From positions 62,001-126,000 of the forward strand of contig JAMKCH010049418.1 of assembly GCA_023653785.1 (NCBI GenBank): a stretch of 64,000 bases of DNA, read 5' to 3'. Shown here in pieces: positions 25,362-38,452 of this stretch. The notes under the pieces were generated by a model, which made no database searches, was not told the origin of the DNA, and saw only the letters and a program-made list of their open reading frames with translations. Origin of the DNA: Ophioderma brevispina (lineage: Eukaryota; Echinodermata; Ophiuroidea; Amphilepidida; Ophiodermatidae). Each line of letters opens with the position of its first letter. Position 1 is the first letter of the stretch. The position numbers were made by a program, and so were the translations under genes.

Positions 25362-25640
25362 AAGGCCGGCTTGTTCCGATTTAAGTCTATTTGTTCTACT
25401 TGATATGGAGAGCCTGCACCTGCACATACGGCCCATCAAGTACGTGGGGAAACAAAACTTGCGTTTCGATGGTAGAACAATCAATAATGCATATTGCAAA
25501 GCCTAATTCAATACTGTGCTAATATTGATGTTACCCATTAAAATGGAGGTTTTTGTTTGTTTTTGTGTTATATCTTGAGAATGAAATAGATTTGAGCTCA
25601 CATTTTAGGACGACAATGGAAAGAAAACCGGCCCTTTTTT
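25362..25640 (+). mobile_element. Short MITE-like insertion in unit copy 1
   Basis: Bounded by AAAGGCCGG at the left and CCGGCCCTTT at the right. Its body ('gatttaagtctat', 'tctacttgatatg', 'gatggtaga', 'gctaatattgatg', 'tatatcttgagaatgaaat', 'cgacaatg') recurs at 55105-55385, a different place in the unit, while copies 2-4 lack it at this site. It is therefore a separately mobile sequence. No ORF. Length about 275 bp. Confidence 0.65.
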
Positions 25641-27479
25641 ACTGATCAAAAATCGCTACTACTTCAGGGTAAAGTATGGGGGGTTCCAAAGACGATCGGA
25701 AAACGCAACTTACAATTTTTTTATGTTTTTTTTTTTTTTCCAGCTGTCTGTTCTTTTCTCTTTTTTCACTTGAGACAATTATTTTCTTTTCAGTGTGTGT
25801 ATATGAAACTTTGGTTGGGTTGTAAGATGGCGCCAAAAGGTTTTGTTTTTTTTTTTTTTTTTTTTCTTTGATGTACCCGTTCTTAGTCCAACTAAATTGA
25901 AAGTCCTTAGAAATTTATAGAGAAAAATGAGCAACGCTGTGGCAAGATATGCCTGGTTGTTGTTTTATTTTAATCCCTAACCTTGATATTTAAAAAAGCC
26001 CGTGAATCCTTGATCAACTCAAATATGCTGTGTCCTATCTAATACAAATTGACACTGCACGAATGAACAAACGAGCATATGTGAGAGAAGAAATTGAAGA
26101 GGGGCTGAGTGTAAGAGACGAGGAAGAAGAGCCGAAGAGAAAGACCATGGAGAATGGACGGTAGATGCATAACAGGCACAAATGAACGCCTCTGTTAGAT
26201 TTCTATCAACAGAGCTCTAAGAGATTGACGTGGGGTATGATTTATAACATCCAGAATTTTATAAGATGATTCATGATAACTATATTTTAATGCAAAAGTC
26301 TGTTGTCATTCTGTGCTGTGTCCTTGGACATGAGGGATACATCAGCTGTGTTGAGGCCAATGCCATAAAGATGCCTTGTGCTATATGTTGATAGAAATGA
26401 GCAACGTATCTTCAGCATGGTCATTGCTCTCTCAATGTAAGTCCTAAGGACTGTATTTATTTGGTAGACTTTAAGAGAATAAAGTAGAAATACGATTATA
26501 TTTATACTTTCACTAAACTTGGGAAAGTAACACGCAATATATCCTCCGCCGTAGACCAGTGTATATGTTGTTTTTGTGTATGGAAGTGCGCGCGTGCGTG
26601 GAGATGGGTTATTAGTGGTGTGCTTTAAATGATCCATTTGCATATGTGGCATCTTTTTAACCACCCCAGCTTAGCTACGGGCGCAGACCTGATAAAAAAG
26701 AGGTGGGAGAAGACAAAAAAGAAGAAGAGAGGAATACAGAGGGACAAGAAGTAGGAAGGAGTGGAGAATGGAAGAGACGAAGAGGAACGCCTACGTTTTA
26801 CGAATCGTGTCGACTGAACTCTCCGTATGATAAAACCCGTATTTTGACAAATAAAAACCAAATGGTGGCTATATTTTTCAATCCACGCTCCGCACCTGTA
26901 GCTAAGATTGAATGTCTTGCATTTTCACCACATTTTAACCTTGACCATGTTTATGGTGAATGCAATTCAAAAGCATGCCGATGGCACGGGTATTAATTGG
27001 GCCATTATCAAGGGATGTAAATCTGCAAATTTTGGCAGACAATACCACTCAAATGCTTTGACTTCAATAATATATCTTCCTTTAACAGTATTCTACGAAT
27101 ACTAAATCGTCTAAATCATTTCGACCTGTACTGTTCTGATTTTATCGTCTGTTAGACATTAAGACATTTGTGAGAGGGTTCTTATGCCTACGGTGTATGA
27201 TGTTTTAGCCGCAAAGGCATAGATGATTTAAGGGCACTCAAATATCAATTATCGTCTTATCCACTACACTTTGTTTAAGGGGGAACGGCATAGGTGATGA
27301 CCTACATATGATTTCAGGAAGATGATGAAATAATCGCGCGATTTCAATGTAAAGGAAACATTTGGTAAAATGAAGAAACGAAAAGGGATGCCACTTTTAT
27401 GACGAGGAAAGGGGGAAAGTATTAAACATGAGCACAATGTTCCACCCAAAAAATGTGAGTTAATAAAGATCACAAACTT

Positions 27480-27655
27480 AGTTGAGTAAAATCTTAGTCA
27501 AAGTGAGTAAACCATACACAAAGCTTGATCATGTTTTTACCAACAATAACTAAGGTTTTACCCAACAATACGTTTTACCCAACAATGACTAAGGTTAACC
27601 CAACAATGACTAAGGGTTACTCAACTTTGCTAAGAATTTATCAAAGTAAGGGTTT
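27480..27655 (+). repeat. Degenerate 21-bp minisatellite in unit copy 1
   Basis: Units related to 'gactaaggtttacccaacaat', degenerate here. The left flank 'gttgagtaaaatcttagtcaa' is the reverse complement of the right flank pattern 'ttactcaactttg..taag', so the array sits inside an imperfect hairpin. The same array in copy 4 (62601-62725) is regular. Confidence 0.8.
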
Positions 27656-29814
27656 GTTTCCTTTGTACTCAACATTGAATATATCTTTACAGTGTTGCTT
27701 GCTTTTTCCGCACTAAATGATGAACCATTCTTGGGTAGCGATGAATACAGTAAATGATCAATGTACTAAAAATAGAAAGAAATCATGATATCCCCAACAC
27801 AAACACACTCAACAACAGAAAATTTTAAGCTATTTTTCAATTGTTACTGGCCCACGTACATTAGTTGATTTTGATCATTAACATTTAGTTCAGCAAGATT
27901 CGAGCAATACAAGACAAGATTGGTTGGTTCGCATGCTTTTTGTCCATAATAACCCGATCTTTTGAGCAGCGATGGATAAAATGATTTAACAACATCGTTG
28001 CAGTATCTAACTGAACAGCATGACAAGTAGAAAGAAAATTCCCCCCCCCCACACGCAACACAACACACCACAGACTCAAGGACCAACAAAAGACGAGGTT
28101 AATCTTCGTGCTATTTTAGCCTTAACCATTGTTCTCATTCGTTCGATATTGATCATAACATTCGTTCAGCGACATTTAAGCAGTAAACTCAAGTACTCCC
28201 AGATTCAAATCGCAAAATAAGTTAGAAACAATCACTTTTTCCTGGTTAATTCCGCCTGTTTTAACTTGGCCCAGAAATGTCGTGTCTTTCCGTTTACTCG
28301 TTTAGTTCATTAGTACACTGAACCAAGATGCATTCCCGAGTGCATTTACTCCTTTTAAAGATTTGATTGGTTTTGAGTATACTCTCTTAAAATAGAATTA
28401 AATGGATATCTAAATAGTCCCTTTTGATATACCAAAGTGACGTGCTCATCGATTAGGGGGTTCTAAACAGACACCGCTTCAGGTGTGACAGGTAACGTCT
28501 GGCAGGGAATTCCTCTGTCCATCTCTGAGATCAACCATTATGGCTTTGTTATTGTTTTACAGTGGAGGGTAGAGGATGTTTTATATCAATCCCATAAGGC
28601 AAATGATTTGGAAGAAATTACACATGAAACGTCATGTGACTTCATAAGAGCCTATTCTCAACACACACACTAAAACGAGCGTTTATCCGGAAAATGTTGG
28701 GCAGGTATTTCAAAGTCTTGTGATTAAAACCTAACCACATTAAAGAATAATTACTTTCAGGCATTATGGGATTGGACAAACTGCCGTTTTAGATATCCTC
28801 CTCCTTAATCTCAAAACCTTGACTAGGTGTGTTTGAAACGCTTTACATGCATCGCCATTCTAATTGGAATGGCTAAATGGAAACGTACATATTGTACTTT
28901 TTTAAAAATTTGATACCCAAATTTTTGCACTTTATCGATTCAAATATTTATGCAGACAGATGTCCTAATTTTTCACAACAGCCAACCCTTGCGTATCACT
29001 TGATCGGAAAATGGGTGTTACCAAGTGGGCTGTCCTTTGCTGAAACCTTTTCCACTCTAACTCTAAGTGCCTCAAAAGCAATTAATACACCATGCATTTG
29101 CTGCACATATTGGCTTATTGCTACAAACCGACCCAAGTGCCTTTTTCTGTATCCGTGCCTGGCACGTCCTCAAGGGCGTTTCCTTTCCTCTGATTCCATC
29201 GATGACAGCGATTTGCAATAGTCTCGAGATGAAAATGTTTTTATTATTATAAAATACAATTTGTCACTGTTTGAGAACTTCGGATTTTTGCCTTCTCAAT
29301 TTAGGAAGAGTAATTTATCCTATTTTGTTCATTATGGAGATAAATCTGTGACCTACTCAGGGATTTCAAAAAGCACGATTTTAATATCGCGTTAATCTTT
29401 AAAGCATTTCTTTTGGTGGATTATTCCTCGCAAAAAAAAAACACACATAAATACTCTCCAAATAATTAAGACACCACTGACACATGCCTACCCATGCTCG
29501 TGATGTGAGATTTAGGGGCATAAGAAACTGGTTTATTCAAATAAACTAGAACAACAAATAAGATATTGCCGAGTAACTCTTCTAGGGTTAACCAGAGACT
29601 GGTTTAACCACAGCAACTTTAGCCCGTTCTTATCCGCAATTATATCAAAGCAATGTGTCTTAAATGACAAAGGCGCATATGAAGCCAGATCTATGTAATA
29701 ATAAATTGACGCAATAAAGAAAAAATATTTAGATTGAGCTTTCCCGATATTAACACTTAAAACAAGTATAGATTTCTCCTGCACTTTACGATCGAACAAT
29801 GCATTTTCAGTAGG

Positions 29815-30620
29815 GGAAACACACCATTGACGCTCCCATAGCTATCTGTACTGCTCGGGACACAGCGCCACCGATTCCGTTCCGCATCGCTAATTGGCCT
29901 GCTATTCTTAAACATGCGCTACGTCATTGGGACTCCCATGGCAGCCAGACGCTGTGTTAAAGGCTCTGCGACTAGCTGAACAAGGAATGAAAAAACGGTT
30001 TCGCGGTACCGTGGATATCGCGAAACGACGAATCAGGGTAGGTCGATCTGATTTTAGAAAATGGGTTCTACCAAAAGACCCTTAGCTCCCTAGTTTTTGT
30101 AACCTGTCGGTGGATGACTTCCAGCAGCAATCGCGAATTGAGCCAGCTGAACAGGTAAAATTTTTCACGTATTTTTTACGTTTTTTTCGTCTTTTTCAAA
30201 TATACACCTATATTTTATAAACTAGTCCCCTACCTAGACAATTTAGTTAGAAATATTTTGGTGCGTAAATCGTTACGATAGTCAAAGTATTTGCGCAAAA
30301 TACCAGTGTACAAAAATCCGAACAACGCTATTGCCCGGTCCGAATATGTGTACAAAGTTGTTGTGTAATTGTCACCACTGGGGGCAATCCCCATGTGCAT
30401 CATTGGACTTCTATATGAACGTCCTACCGCCACTGTGGCATGTTACCGTCGAAATTTGTGAACTCCCTAGAGCGTGAAGATTTGCCAAGGTCGCATGGCT
30501 CAAATTTACTTTCCTGACCGTAATTTTAACCAATGGGCGGTCGGCTTGTGGGCCAAGACGACACGTAAATGGTGTGGAAAAGTAGCCTATATTGGATTTA
30601 AACCGATTTCACCGATTTCA
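29815..30620. mobile_element. Copy-1-specific insertion of about 0.8 kb
   Basis: Copy 1 reads through 'gcattttcagta', then this block, then 'cgattttatttaatggcaaatatagg'. Copy 3 joins the corresponding flanks ('gcattttcagtatggg' and 'cgattttgttttacggcaaatttaggg') over about 50 bp. It contains 'cggtttcgcggtaccgtggatatcgcgaaacg' (near-palindromic, about 29995-30027) and, at its right edge, three copies of 'accgatttc'. No recognisable coding sequence. Probably a transposed sequence; its ends are uncertain. Confidence 0.6.
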
Positions 30621-33055
30621 CCGATTTTATTTAATGGCAAATATAGGAAAGGTTAATATCAGAATCTCGTTAATTAACGGCAACAATAACAAAAAGGCGG
30701 AATAGGTTTCATCTCTCTATTACTGCCGTTATTCTTAATGCATACTCTAATGTGTTGCATGTTATAACAGTTCAATGTTCATCTGCCTGACGGTGAGGCA
30801 AAAAAGTTTGTTTTGCTTTTAAAATTTTTTATGCCATTATTTTTTTCTATGGTTTCATTCACTGATTATTTTAATTCAGAAAAAAGGGAAAATTCGGCCG
30901 ATAAATTGAAAAGGTGGGCGATAAATTGAAAAGGTGGGTCAAAAATGTAAGAAAGGAAGAAAAACGCATTTCGCATAATCATTTCTTCAAAATAATTCGC
31001 GTTTCCTTATTCATATTTCTTCTGAGACAAACTTGTTTTTATTTGGCCTATGCAAGCATATATATCAGCTACTTCCCCAGAAAGTCATTAAGATTATGTT
31101 TTATAATTGCTTGACCCAACTCCGCCATATCTATTATAACATAAAAAGAGGACATTTTGGCAACGGCTAGTGAAAAAACAACGCAGGGGCCTTTGTTAAA
31201 AACACATACCTTATTTTATGAGTGCTAACAACTCAATTGTTTCTTGTCCAATACGAAGCATGGCTAAAGTAAATGCATAATGAAGTTTTATTTTATTTGA
31301 TTTGAAATATTTACGGCGCTTGCTGGCGAAAAAAAAAACGGTCTCAAAGACTAATTGTTTCCGGGGTTTGTTTTCTGCATTAGGCCGTTTCCCAGCTTGT
31401 AAAAGATGTTTAAGAAACACATTCTAAGACAATTCCAAACATTACGTAATTAAGACCGCACATTTTGTTTTACTGAGTTTTTAATTCATTTTTAGCTTAG
31501 TCTATGTAAATTTTATTAATTTCTATTTATAATTTCTTATACATATTAGGTGTGTTAGTAGAGTAGATATTTTCTGAATTGTGCACCTTGGTGATAAAAG
31601 CATGAAATTTGGCACACAGTTTGGGCAAGTTCTAAGAAGGAGTTTTGGCTATAGGGGCATCGCAGATTTTCGTGTAACCAAAATGGCTGGCCATTTTCCA
31701 AAATGCTTGCCAGTTTTCTGTAATTTTAGCTCCTTTTGATGGACGAATGTGTTTGGATGTGTTGTTTTGGACTACCAAAACATGATTTGTATCCAGACAA
31801 TGGCTAAACAAATGTATTTTATCGGTAACTATTCTTTAACAAAATGGTTGGTCATTTGTCCAAAAATGGCTGCCAATTTTCCTTATTTTAAACCAATTTT
31901 CACTGAATATGCATATTTTTTCTTCCGAAGCATATTTTGATCATGCAGCATGCAAAATAAAACACTGTAAATAGGTAATCAATGCCAATTTTGTTTTGAT
32001 GTTACTAGTGCAGACATTTATGTTACCACGCAATGCCAATACCACTGTAAATTGTGCAATTCAATACAAGTGGCAACATTTAACATAGTCACAATTGGCT
32101 TGTTTAATTTTGTTTTTGCACCTGTAAACTCAAAAACATATTTTAAGAATGGCTTTTGTTTATTTTGGTTTAATAACAAAGATTGTGAAAATTTCCCAAA
32201 TGGGAGGAGGTCTTTTGTGTTTATGGTAGGTCCTATGATACGAGCTACACTATTGCACAAGTACAGGTATACCTGTAAAGGGCTGCCACACATGACCACA
32301 ATGGCAGGCAATTATTCTCTTTATCAATATTTTACTTAAATCCAATACACTGAGTCCCTTGTTGTGGGTTTTTTCGGTCTTATCGTTATTATTTTTATTT
32401 TTATGAGGAATATAAAAAACAAACGAATGGTTATTTACTAATTTGACTATTTTGTTGTAAAAGCACCAATGATGTAAATATTATCCGCTGATTTCTGTAC
32501 CGTAACCAAATAGTAATTATCTTCTTCAGTAAGGAATTACAATACCAAAATCTGCTTACTTCAGATGCATGTACACTTTTTGGTGTAATCAACATGGCTC
32601 CCAGTGTTTTGTAAAGTCATCATGGTCGTGTCACCCTGTGGAACCATTTTAAGATTGACAAACATAGCAATCTTCTAATTTTTGGCCGTAAAAAGTCTAC
32701 AGCCAACAAGATTATTAGTCAAAGCACTGAATATCAGGCACTAATACAATTGATTATCCCTTCATGTTCTTTCTTATTGCTGTAATATACATATCTCATA
32801 AGTTTTTTGTGGTAGTTCATATTATTATAATAACAAACAATCTTGATATAGTGGCCATATATGTAGAGCTCTAGACATGTCCATATTTAAAAAGAAAAAT
32901 ATCATTATCAAGTATCAATGACAAATACAAATTCAATAGATAAACTTCTTGTGAAAACAACTATGATAGACGTCAATTACTAACTATTAGAAAACTTAAG
33001 AGTAATGATTTAATTTAAGTAGACATTTCAAGCATATACTGTGAACCAATACCGA

Positions 33056-33548
33056 ACCCCAAAAAAAGTAACGCAGTATGTCTCAATATCCCATAAGTTA
33101 CAAACCATTGGTCTATGACAGAAGACTAAAATGATATCAATAGTCTGTTTTTTCTGCAAATTTGACACACCTTTCTCGGTCCATTGTGATCAATATCCCA
33201 AACAATGTCCATTTTACGAAATGTGTCACATTTTCAAAGTTGCATTGAAGACATGATACAAGGTTACAATACACCAACCAGCATTAAGGGCACACTTCAT
33301 GCGGAAAGAATGAGCGGCTTTCATGCATCGCAATCAATAATGGCTATACCTTTTACTGCCAACTTTTAAAAAGGGACAGTGTTCTCATAATGGGTATTGT
33401 GTTGCAATATTAATCGACCATGGAGCACGTAAGGGTATCAAAATTGACGGAAGAAAACGAAACTATTGATATAAGTTTGTTTTCGTGCAAAGGACCAATG
33501 GTTTGTAACTATATGGGTATTTAGACATGTGCGTTACTTTTTGGGGGT
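33056..33548. mobile_element. 493-bp MITE with long inverted ends
   Basis: Ends ACCCCAAAAAAAGTAACGCA and TGCGTTACTTTTTGGGGGT. The inverted arms extend for about 100 bp and include 'gttacaaaccattggt', 'atatcaatagt' and 'atatccca'/'tgggtat'. The interior is about 250 bp without ORFs. I could not settle a target duplication. Confidence 0.8.
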
Positions 33549-33649
33549 CTTTAGATAGGAAGAGAAAGACAACCCAGTTGTCTTCCATACTAAGAACATA
33601 TGGGGACATCTGAATCATCAGTTGTGAGGACCGTGTTTATGTACACACA

Positions 33650-35120
33650 GCGACATTTCTGTATGAAAGTCTTGATCTTCTGGATTCTGATGCCTTCAAC
33701 CCTACCAATCATGTGAAAAAACTATCCTAGACAGCCGGAGTGGAGGAGATAAAAGAATAAGAAAGACCAAACAAAAAAGTTCACAATATCAGAATTAATG
33801 AGCTCTGTTTAAGCGGAAGCACTGCAGGTGGTAGATATGTTATGTTCTTGACAACGGATTTAACGACAAAACGAGCAGCTGCATTTTGAAATCGCTGAAC
33901 CTTGGAGTCACTCTCATTTCGGGTGAGTCAATAGGGCAAGGAAATGCAGGATCCAGCCTTGATTTAACAAAGTCATGGACCCAACCCAATGGTGCATTGT
34001 TCATCAAGGTACTGTCAAATTACCCAATTTTCCTTATCCAGTACGACTGGATAAGTTTAACATGATTGTTCTTCCTAGTGACGAGTAACGATCGCACCAG
34101 GTCCATGCTTCAGTGCGGATGAAAAAACTGAATTGATCAATGATGGATGGCTGAGAGTTACTAGTCTATCTGTAAATGAGAAACGAAAGTACAACATTTC
34201 TCTGTCGTCTTGCTAATAAATATTAGCTTGTGGATGTACATCCGGATCTGATGACTGCAATGCAGGATTCAATATCATTTATGATGCATCACAATCCCAA
34301 TGGCGGAAAGACAGAAAGAGCTGTCATCGGTGTAACGACAGATTGAACACCAGGACAATAATGATATCCTGTAGTGGGGCAGAGAACAAGATGAAGTCAA
34401 TACATCCAGTAACAGACCCTGAGGAACTCCACAATCTACCGCTAAACGGATCTGATGAAGCAAATGTGATCGATCTAGATTGAGGTCGGTCATCAAGGTA
34501 GGAAAAGTACCAACATTGCAAATGCTTTTCCAGTTATTCCATAGCCTTATAGGCAGGTTAAGAGCTTTATGTGTCATAGTGTCAAACGTGGACACTGAAG
34601 TCCAATCACACTAACAAAGCCTCTATGATTGCAAGACCAATCAAGAGTTGTTCTGCGCCGGTAACAATGCATTCTCCGCATTGTGAAATTGGCGGTCTGC
34701 CTGATTCTTGTGAAATGGAGATCATTATCGCGAGATAAGTCTACAACTTATTGCTATCTTTCAATCACCTTCCAGGAAATGGATATAGGTGATAATTGCA
34801 AAGGATGGTGGTGGCCGAGCTGGATTTCTTCAGATGCGGGATCACAGATGAAATTCATGCTTGAGAGCTTGAGGAAAACATCGATTCGAGCAGGGAAAAG
34901 TTGTTAACTGGTAACAGATCAACTAGACAAGGTTTTAGGAGATGGCAGTAGTAGTTTCATGTAGACTATTACTGCAGCTTTTGATCTTGTTGTGGAAAAT
35001 TTCTGCAAAACTGTTAGCAAGGTCTTTTGGAAATTCAGGTACGTAGTGTATGTTTCATCAAGAAGTTAAATTGCTACTACATGGAAAAGGTCATGTTGGT
35101 TACATGTAATCTGGTTGTTA
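33650..35120 (-). mobile_element. CR1/L2-like non-LTR RT remnant (minus strand)
   Basis: Minus-strand pieces of a CR1/L2-type reverse transcriptase in the right order but in different frames: 'SWKVIER' near 34760, 'FDTMTHKALNLPIRLWNN' near 34540-34590 (the domain normally reading ..AFDTIDH..L..RL), 'DCGVPQG' at about 34417-34437, 'FILFSAPLQDIII' in the next frame, 'YTDDSSFCLS' (catalytic Y-x-DD with both aspartates kept) at about 34315-34345, and 'VQRFQNAAARFVVKS' near 33880-33905 from the thumb region. The endonuclease half and a 3' terminus were not recognised. Frameshifts and stops make it a pseudogene. Confidence 0.8.
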
Positions 35121-36514
35121 TGATACTCCGTCTTGGCTTTAGCAAGAAGAGAAGGGTTGTATTCAAACACTGATCCTTGTAAGCTCCCTGCATACTGTGA
35201 GACTAGTATGTGAAAACTCTGAGCTCCAGACGAGGGTGATTCCTTCTTCTCAATTCAAAGGCATCTTAATACCAAGGAGCATGAGTATGGAAAACTTGAG
35301 TTTGACTGACGAGTGGGGCATGTTCATCAAGGGTCTTGATAAGGTGTGTTTATTCATTATTCATTTAACAAGAGGAATTGCATGTCAGCATCTCTCTAAC
35401 GGTAAACACAAGAAGTGCACATCTATATCAGCGAGCTTTTGATGTGGCACAGTATTCAAGTCTGCATACATACAGGCATGCACTGAAAAGCTGCTTTCAG
35501 CATTTTCCGTCAACTGCAGCCCTCTTGCAACCACAACTGGAAGTTTTTGGCCATACTTTGTTCTAATTCTGGAAGGCTGTCCAAAAGATTCCCAAATCTT
35601 TTCCTTTCTAGTTAATCCTCATTCACTTGGACATGAAAACTCAGGAGATGCAATCATAATTTTGAGCCCAACAGTAACTGACTTGATAGGTGGTCGCTTG
35701 ATATGTCAGTGAGTGCTGCCTTTATTGGCGGACGCGCCACATGATGATACATCAAGACACAAAGCACTCAATTTATTCTATTTATTTTTTTGCCCAGCCA
35801 TGGATAATAAACTTCATGCCGTAAATTTTTGCCCATATTCTTGGGGGGGGGGGGGACTTTAGTCAGAATGTTTGCCCTCAAGTCGGATCAACATGGATTA
35901 CATTCAGTTTGAAAAAAAACATGCCGTTTTAATAAAGTCTGGGCAACCAATTGGTATGTTTGCTTTTGTTGAGTTTTATTGGGGGTATTACAAAGACTCT
36001 TATTCAACATAAGAAGTAAGGATGATGAACAATATCTCTATACGGTAAACCGATGCATACATCAGTGGTAGCTATGTTGTATTGTAAGTGAAAACCACTG
36101 TTATATCAGAATAACCTAAATTGTGTCTTTTTAATTAAAACCCATGCTTAAGACACACCCTAACTGTGTGAAGACTTTGCGACGCTATAGACCAAAGGAA
36201 TTCATGTTTACAAACCGATATAAAAAGTAATTAAGGCGGCCCATCTTGAAAATGGCCAACCACTGTTGTCATGAAACCAATTTGAAAATGCTCAAATAAC
36301 AACTTGTTCTCCACTTATTGATTGTATGAAAAGAGACGTTATATATAATTTCATGCCAAATATGTAAAATAGCTGTTAATGGTGGCAATTTTGGAAAAAT
36401 GGGCCGTACTTACTGCCATGGGATAAACCTGCAATGGCCATTTGATTTAAACTCTTTAAAACATCCAATGTGCATAAAATACCATGCATGAATGCCTAAA
36501 AGCAATTGAATTTA

Positions 36515-38452
36515 TCAACTCAATCTCAAATCAGAGGATAATTAGCAAGTAATGGCAGCCATTTCGAAAATGGACGCCATTTTAATCGGGGACAATTTTG
36601 CGATGCCCGATAGCTAAACGTCTTTCTTATGACATGCCCCCCCATAGATATGTGCCAAATTTCATGCTTTATCACCAAGTGCACAATTCCCCAAAAATAT
36701 GCACATAATCTACTCTACTAAGTGACGCATTGACACGCGACCCAACAGTAAAATTCCCAAGAAGATGTATGGGTTTATTAACCCAACCATTAGTTAGGGC
36801 GTTGAGCGACAGCTGTTTTTGTACACTTACAGTGCTTGTGAAGCAGCTTCGGGGTTTCGGGAAAAATAGGCAAGAACCCGTGACTTAATTCATTTTAGGT
36901 AAATCAGGCCTGGGGTATTAGAAATAATCGGTCGTTAAAATCGCACTTGTCTGCCTACAATGGTTTGGATTGACAGAAGTAATGTGTTTGTAAGTATCAT
37001 TTATCAAAACACAAATCGACCAAGAACTAAAGTACTATTAATTTATGGCTACCAAAGAAAGTAAAGAATTCACGCGCAAGCTCTTAAAATGACTGCAATA
37101 ATTAGGTACTGGGTTTTGAAAAGGACTCTTCAACATAATTATGTCGTAGTACTGTTTTTCCCAGATTAACAAGGTGTGTGTCAATGTTTGGTGTGTAATT
37201 AATAAATTTAGCAAACACAACATACTTGCGTTTTTGTCAAGGATACTCTATGCATAACAGCAGTTATCCTATTGTTTTAATTGGTAACGCGGACGGATGG
37301 CGACAATAGAGCGATGTAACCTCCATTTGAAGCTCTGCAAGTCCTTATTTGATACTAAATTGGCAGGAAGGGCATTCCATAAGCCTCAGAGAAGGGGAGA
37401 AAATTATCTTTGTGGAGGCCACGTTGGATATTCCCTGGGATTTTCACAGCATATTATTAAACTAACATGTATCATTTTTTCATAGATACGTCATAAACAT
37501 AAAGAGTGCATATTTTATGACAAAATGTTAAAAAAGGATGGAGTGAAACTATGTAACCTTGAACAAAAAGTGGCCTTAGTCGGGAAGTAAGGCCTGTATG
37601 TTCCAGTTTATCATGCCTGTCATAATCGCCGCTTCAGTCGTTATGTTATCTGTATTCAATATTGTCACATACTTTACAATCGTCTATAGTTTAAGACCTG
37701 GTTAGTTACTCTTGTACACAAACGTATCTATAATGTATGACGAAGTAAGCAATTTCCCCTCTACACTAAATTTGATGTACATTACCATTGCATTCAGCTG
37801 AAACTATACATACACTCACGCCTGCATGAAGTCATTGTACTTACGTGGTGAGAAACATCGAATGTGTCCAGATTTTGCTTGTTTTAGACCATAGACTTGC
37901 AGAGTCAAGGAGAGGATCTGAGATATGAAGTTACATGTAAGGGGACTCACCATTGATTAAAGGGGTTAGTAGTTGAGGTATTGACAATTTTTATGTGTGA
38001 TCTTTTCCAGCTGTCTTTTTCTTTCTTTTTATTGCGACCCAATTATTTTCTTTTCTAGGAAACGTTGGGTGTAGATGGAGGCGAAAAAAGTTTGTTTGGA
38101 AGTACATATATAGAGATAAACGGCGCATCCCTTGTGCTAAAAATCTTTAGTCCAAAATATATTGAAAGTACCTTAGAAACCTAGAGAGAGAAAAATTATA
38201 AAGACTGTGGCAAGATGGATTGTCGTCCCCCCCTCCCCCCCCCCCATTGTTGTTTGTTTGCACTTTAATCCCCCATCCTTTGATAAAAAAAAATATCCGC
38301 CCGCGAATCTTTGATCAACTCAAACTGCTGTGTCCTATCTTCTCAAAAATTACACTGATAATGCACAAACGAGAGTGTGAAAAGAGAGTTGAAAGAGAAG
38401 GAAAAGCAGGAGACGAGGAAGAGGAGATGAAGAGAAAGGAGGGTCGTTTTTG
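36515..38452 (+). repeat. 1.94-kb tandem duplication, first copy
   Basis: The sequence from 'tcaactcaatctcaaatcagagg' (36515) through the right end of the 5.17-kb element and the first 1.7 kb of the unit restarts at 38453 ('tcaactcaatctcagatctagagg'). The period is 1938 bp. The junction near 38440 abuts a purine-rich stretch ('gaggaagaggagatgaagagaaaggaggg'). Confidence 0.85.
36722..38452 (+). repeat. Large unit, copy 2 (partial, 1.7 kb)
   Basis: Starts at 'agtgacgcattgac', an interior position of the unit (aligned with about 24085 in copy 1 and 59597 in copy 4), and is cut off by the tandem duplication junction. Compared with copies 1 and 4 it has many single-base deletions and insertions in otherwise matching blocks, for example in 'tgtctgcctacaatggtttggattgacag'. 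Confidence 0.85.

Larger units (their letters stand above)
23916..31554 (+). repeat. Large non-coding unit, copy 1
   Basis: The most complete uninterrupted copy of a unit also found at 36722-38452, 38661-43392 plus 54154-57700, and 59377-64000. All are in the same orientation with the same block order. Landmarks are 'ccatgctttaaccgtgatggtttccgctgttca' (about 24029), 'agatgtatgggttta' (24134), 'cacaaatcgaccaagaacta' (24390), 'aaccaccccagcttagctacgggcgcagacctgata' (26659), 'gatgccacttttatgacgagga' (27388), 'tccgtttactcgtttagttcattag' (28290), and 'attgtttccggggtttgtttt' (31354). The longest ORF (26287-26664, minus, 125 codons) is not kept in copies 3 and 4, so the unit does not look protein-coding. 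Whether it is a giant transposon, a segmental duplication or a multi-kb satellite is open. I found no terminal repeats. Confidence 0.85.
31555..36721. mobile_element. 5.17-kb element with terminal inverted repeats
   Basis: The left end TTAGTAGAGTAGAT (31555-31568) is inverted as ATCTACTCTACTAA at 36708-36721. The next 100 bp or more also match in inverted form ('gaattgtgcac.ttggtgataaa.gcatgaaatttggcaca', then 'gggcatcgca'). Further in, both sides carry 'aaatggctgccattt'-type blocks facing inward. A GTG triplet flanks both ends and might be a target duplication. However, the left flank is the unit's end and the right flank is an interior point of the unit's start, so the flanks do not form one simple empty site. 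It contains a MITE and a minus-strand reverse transcriptase remnant. I see no transposase of its own. Confidence 0.75.

Noticed and set aside
26287..26664. 125-codon minus-strand ORF in unit copy 1, the longest ORF without a clear repeat origin
   Set aside because: The equivalent regions in copies 3 (about 41830-42050) and 4 (about 61480-61700) are broken by stops and shifts, and no domain is visible.
31555..36721. LTR retrotransposon
   Set aside because: Terminal repeats are inverted, not direct, and the only enzyme remnant is a minus-strand non-LTR reverse transcriptase.
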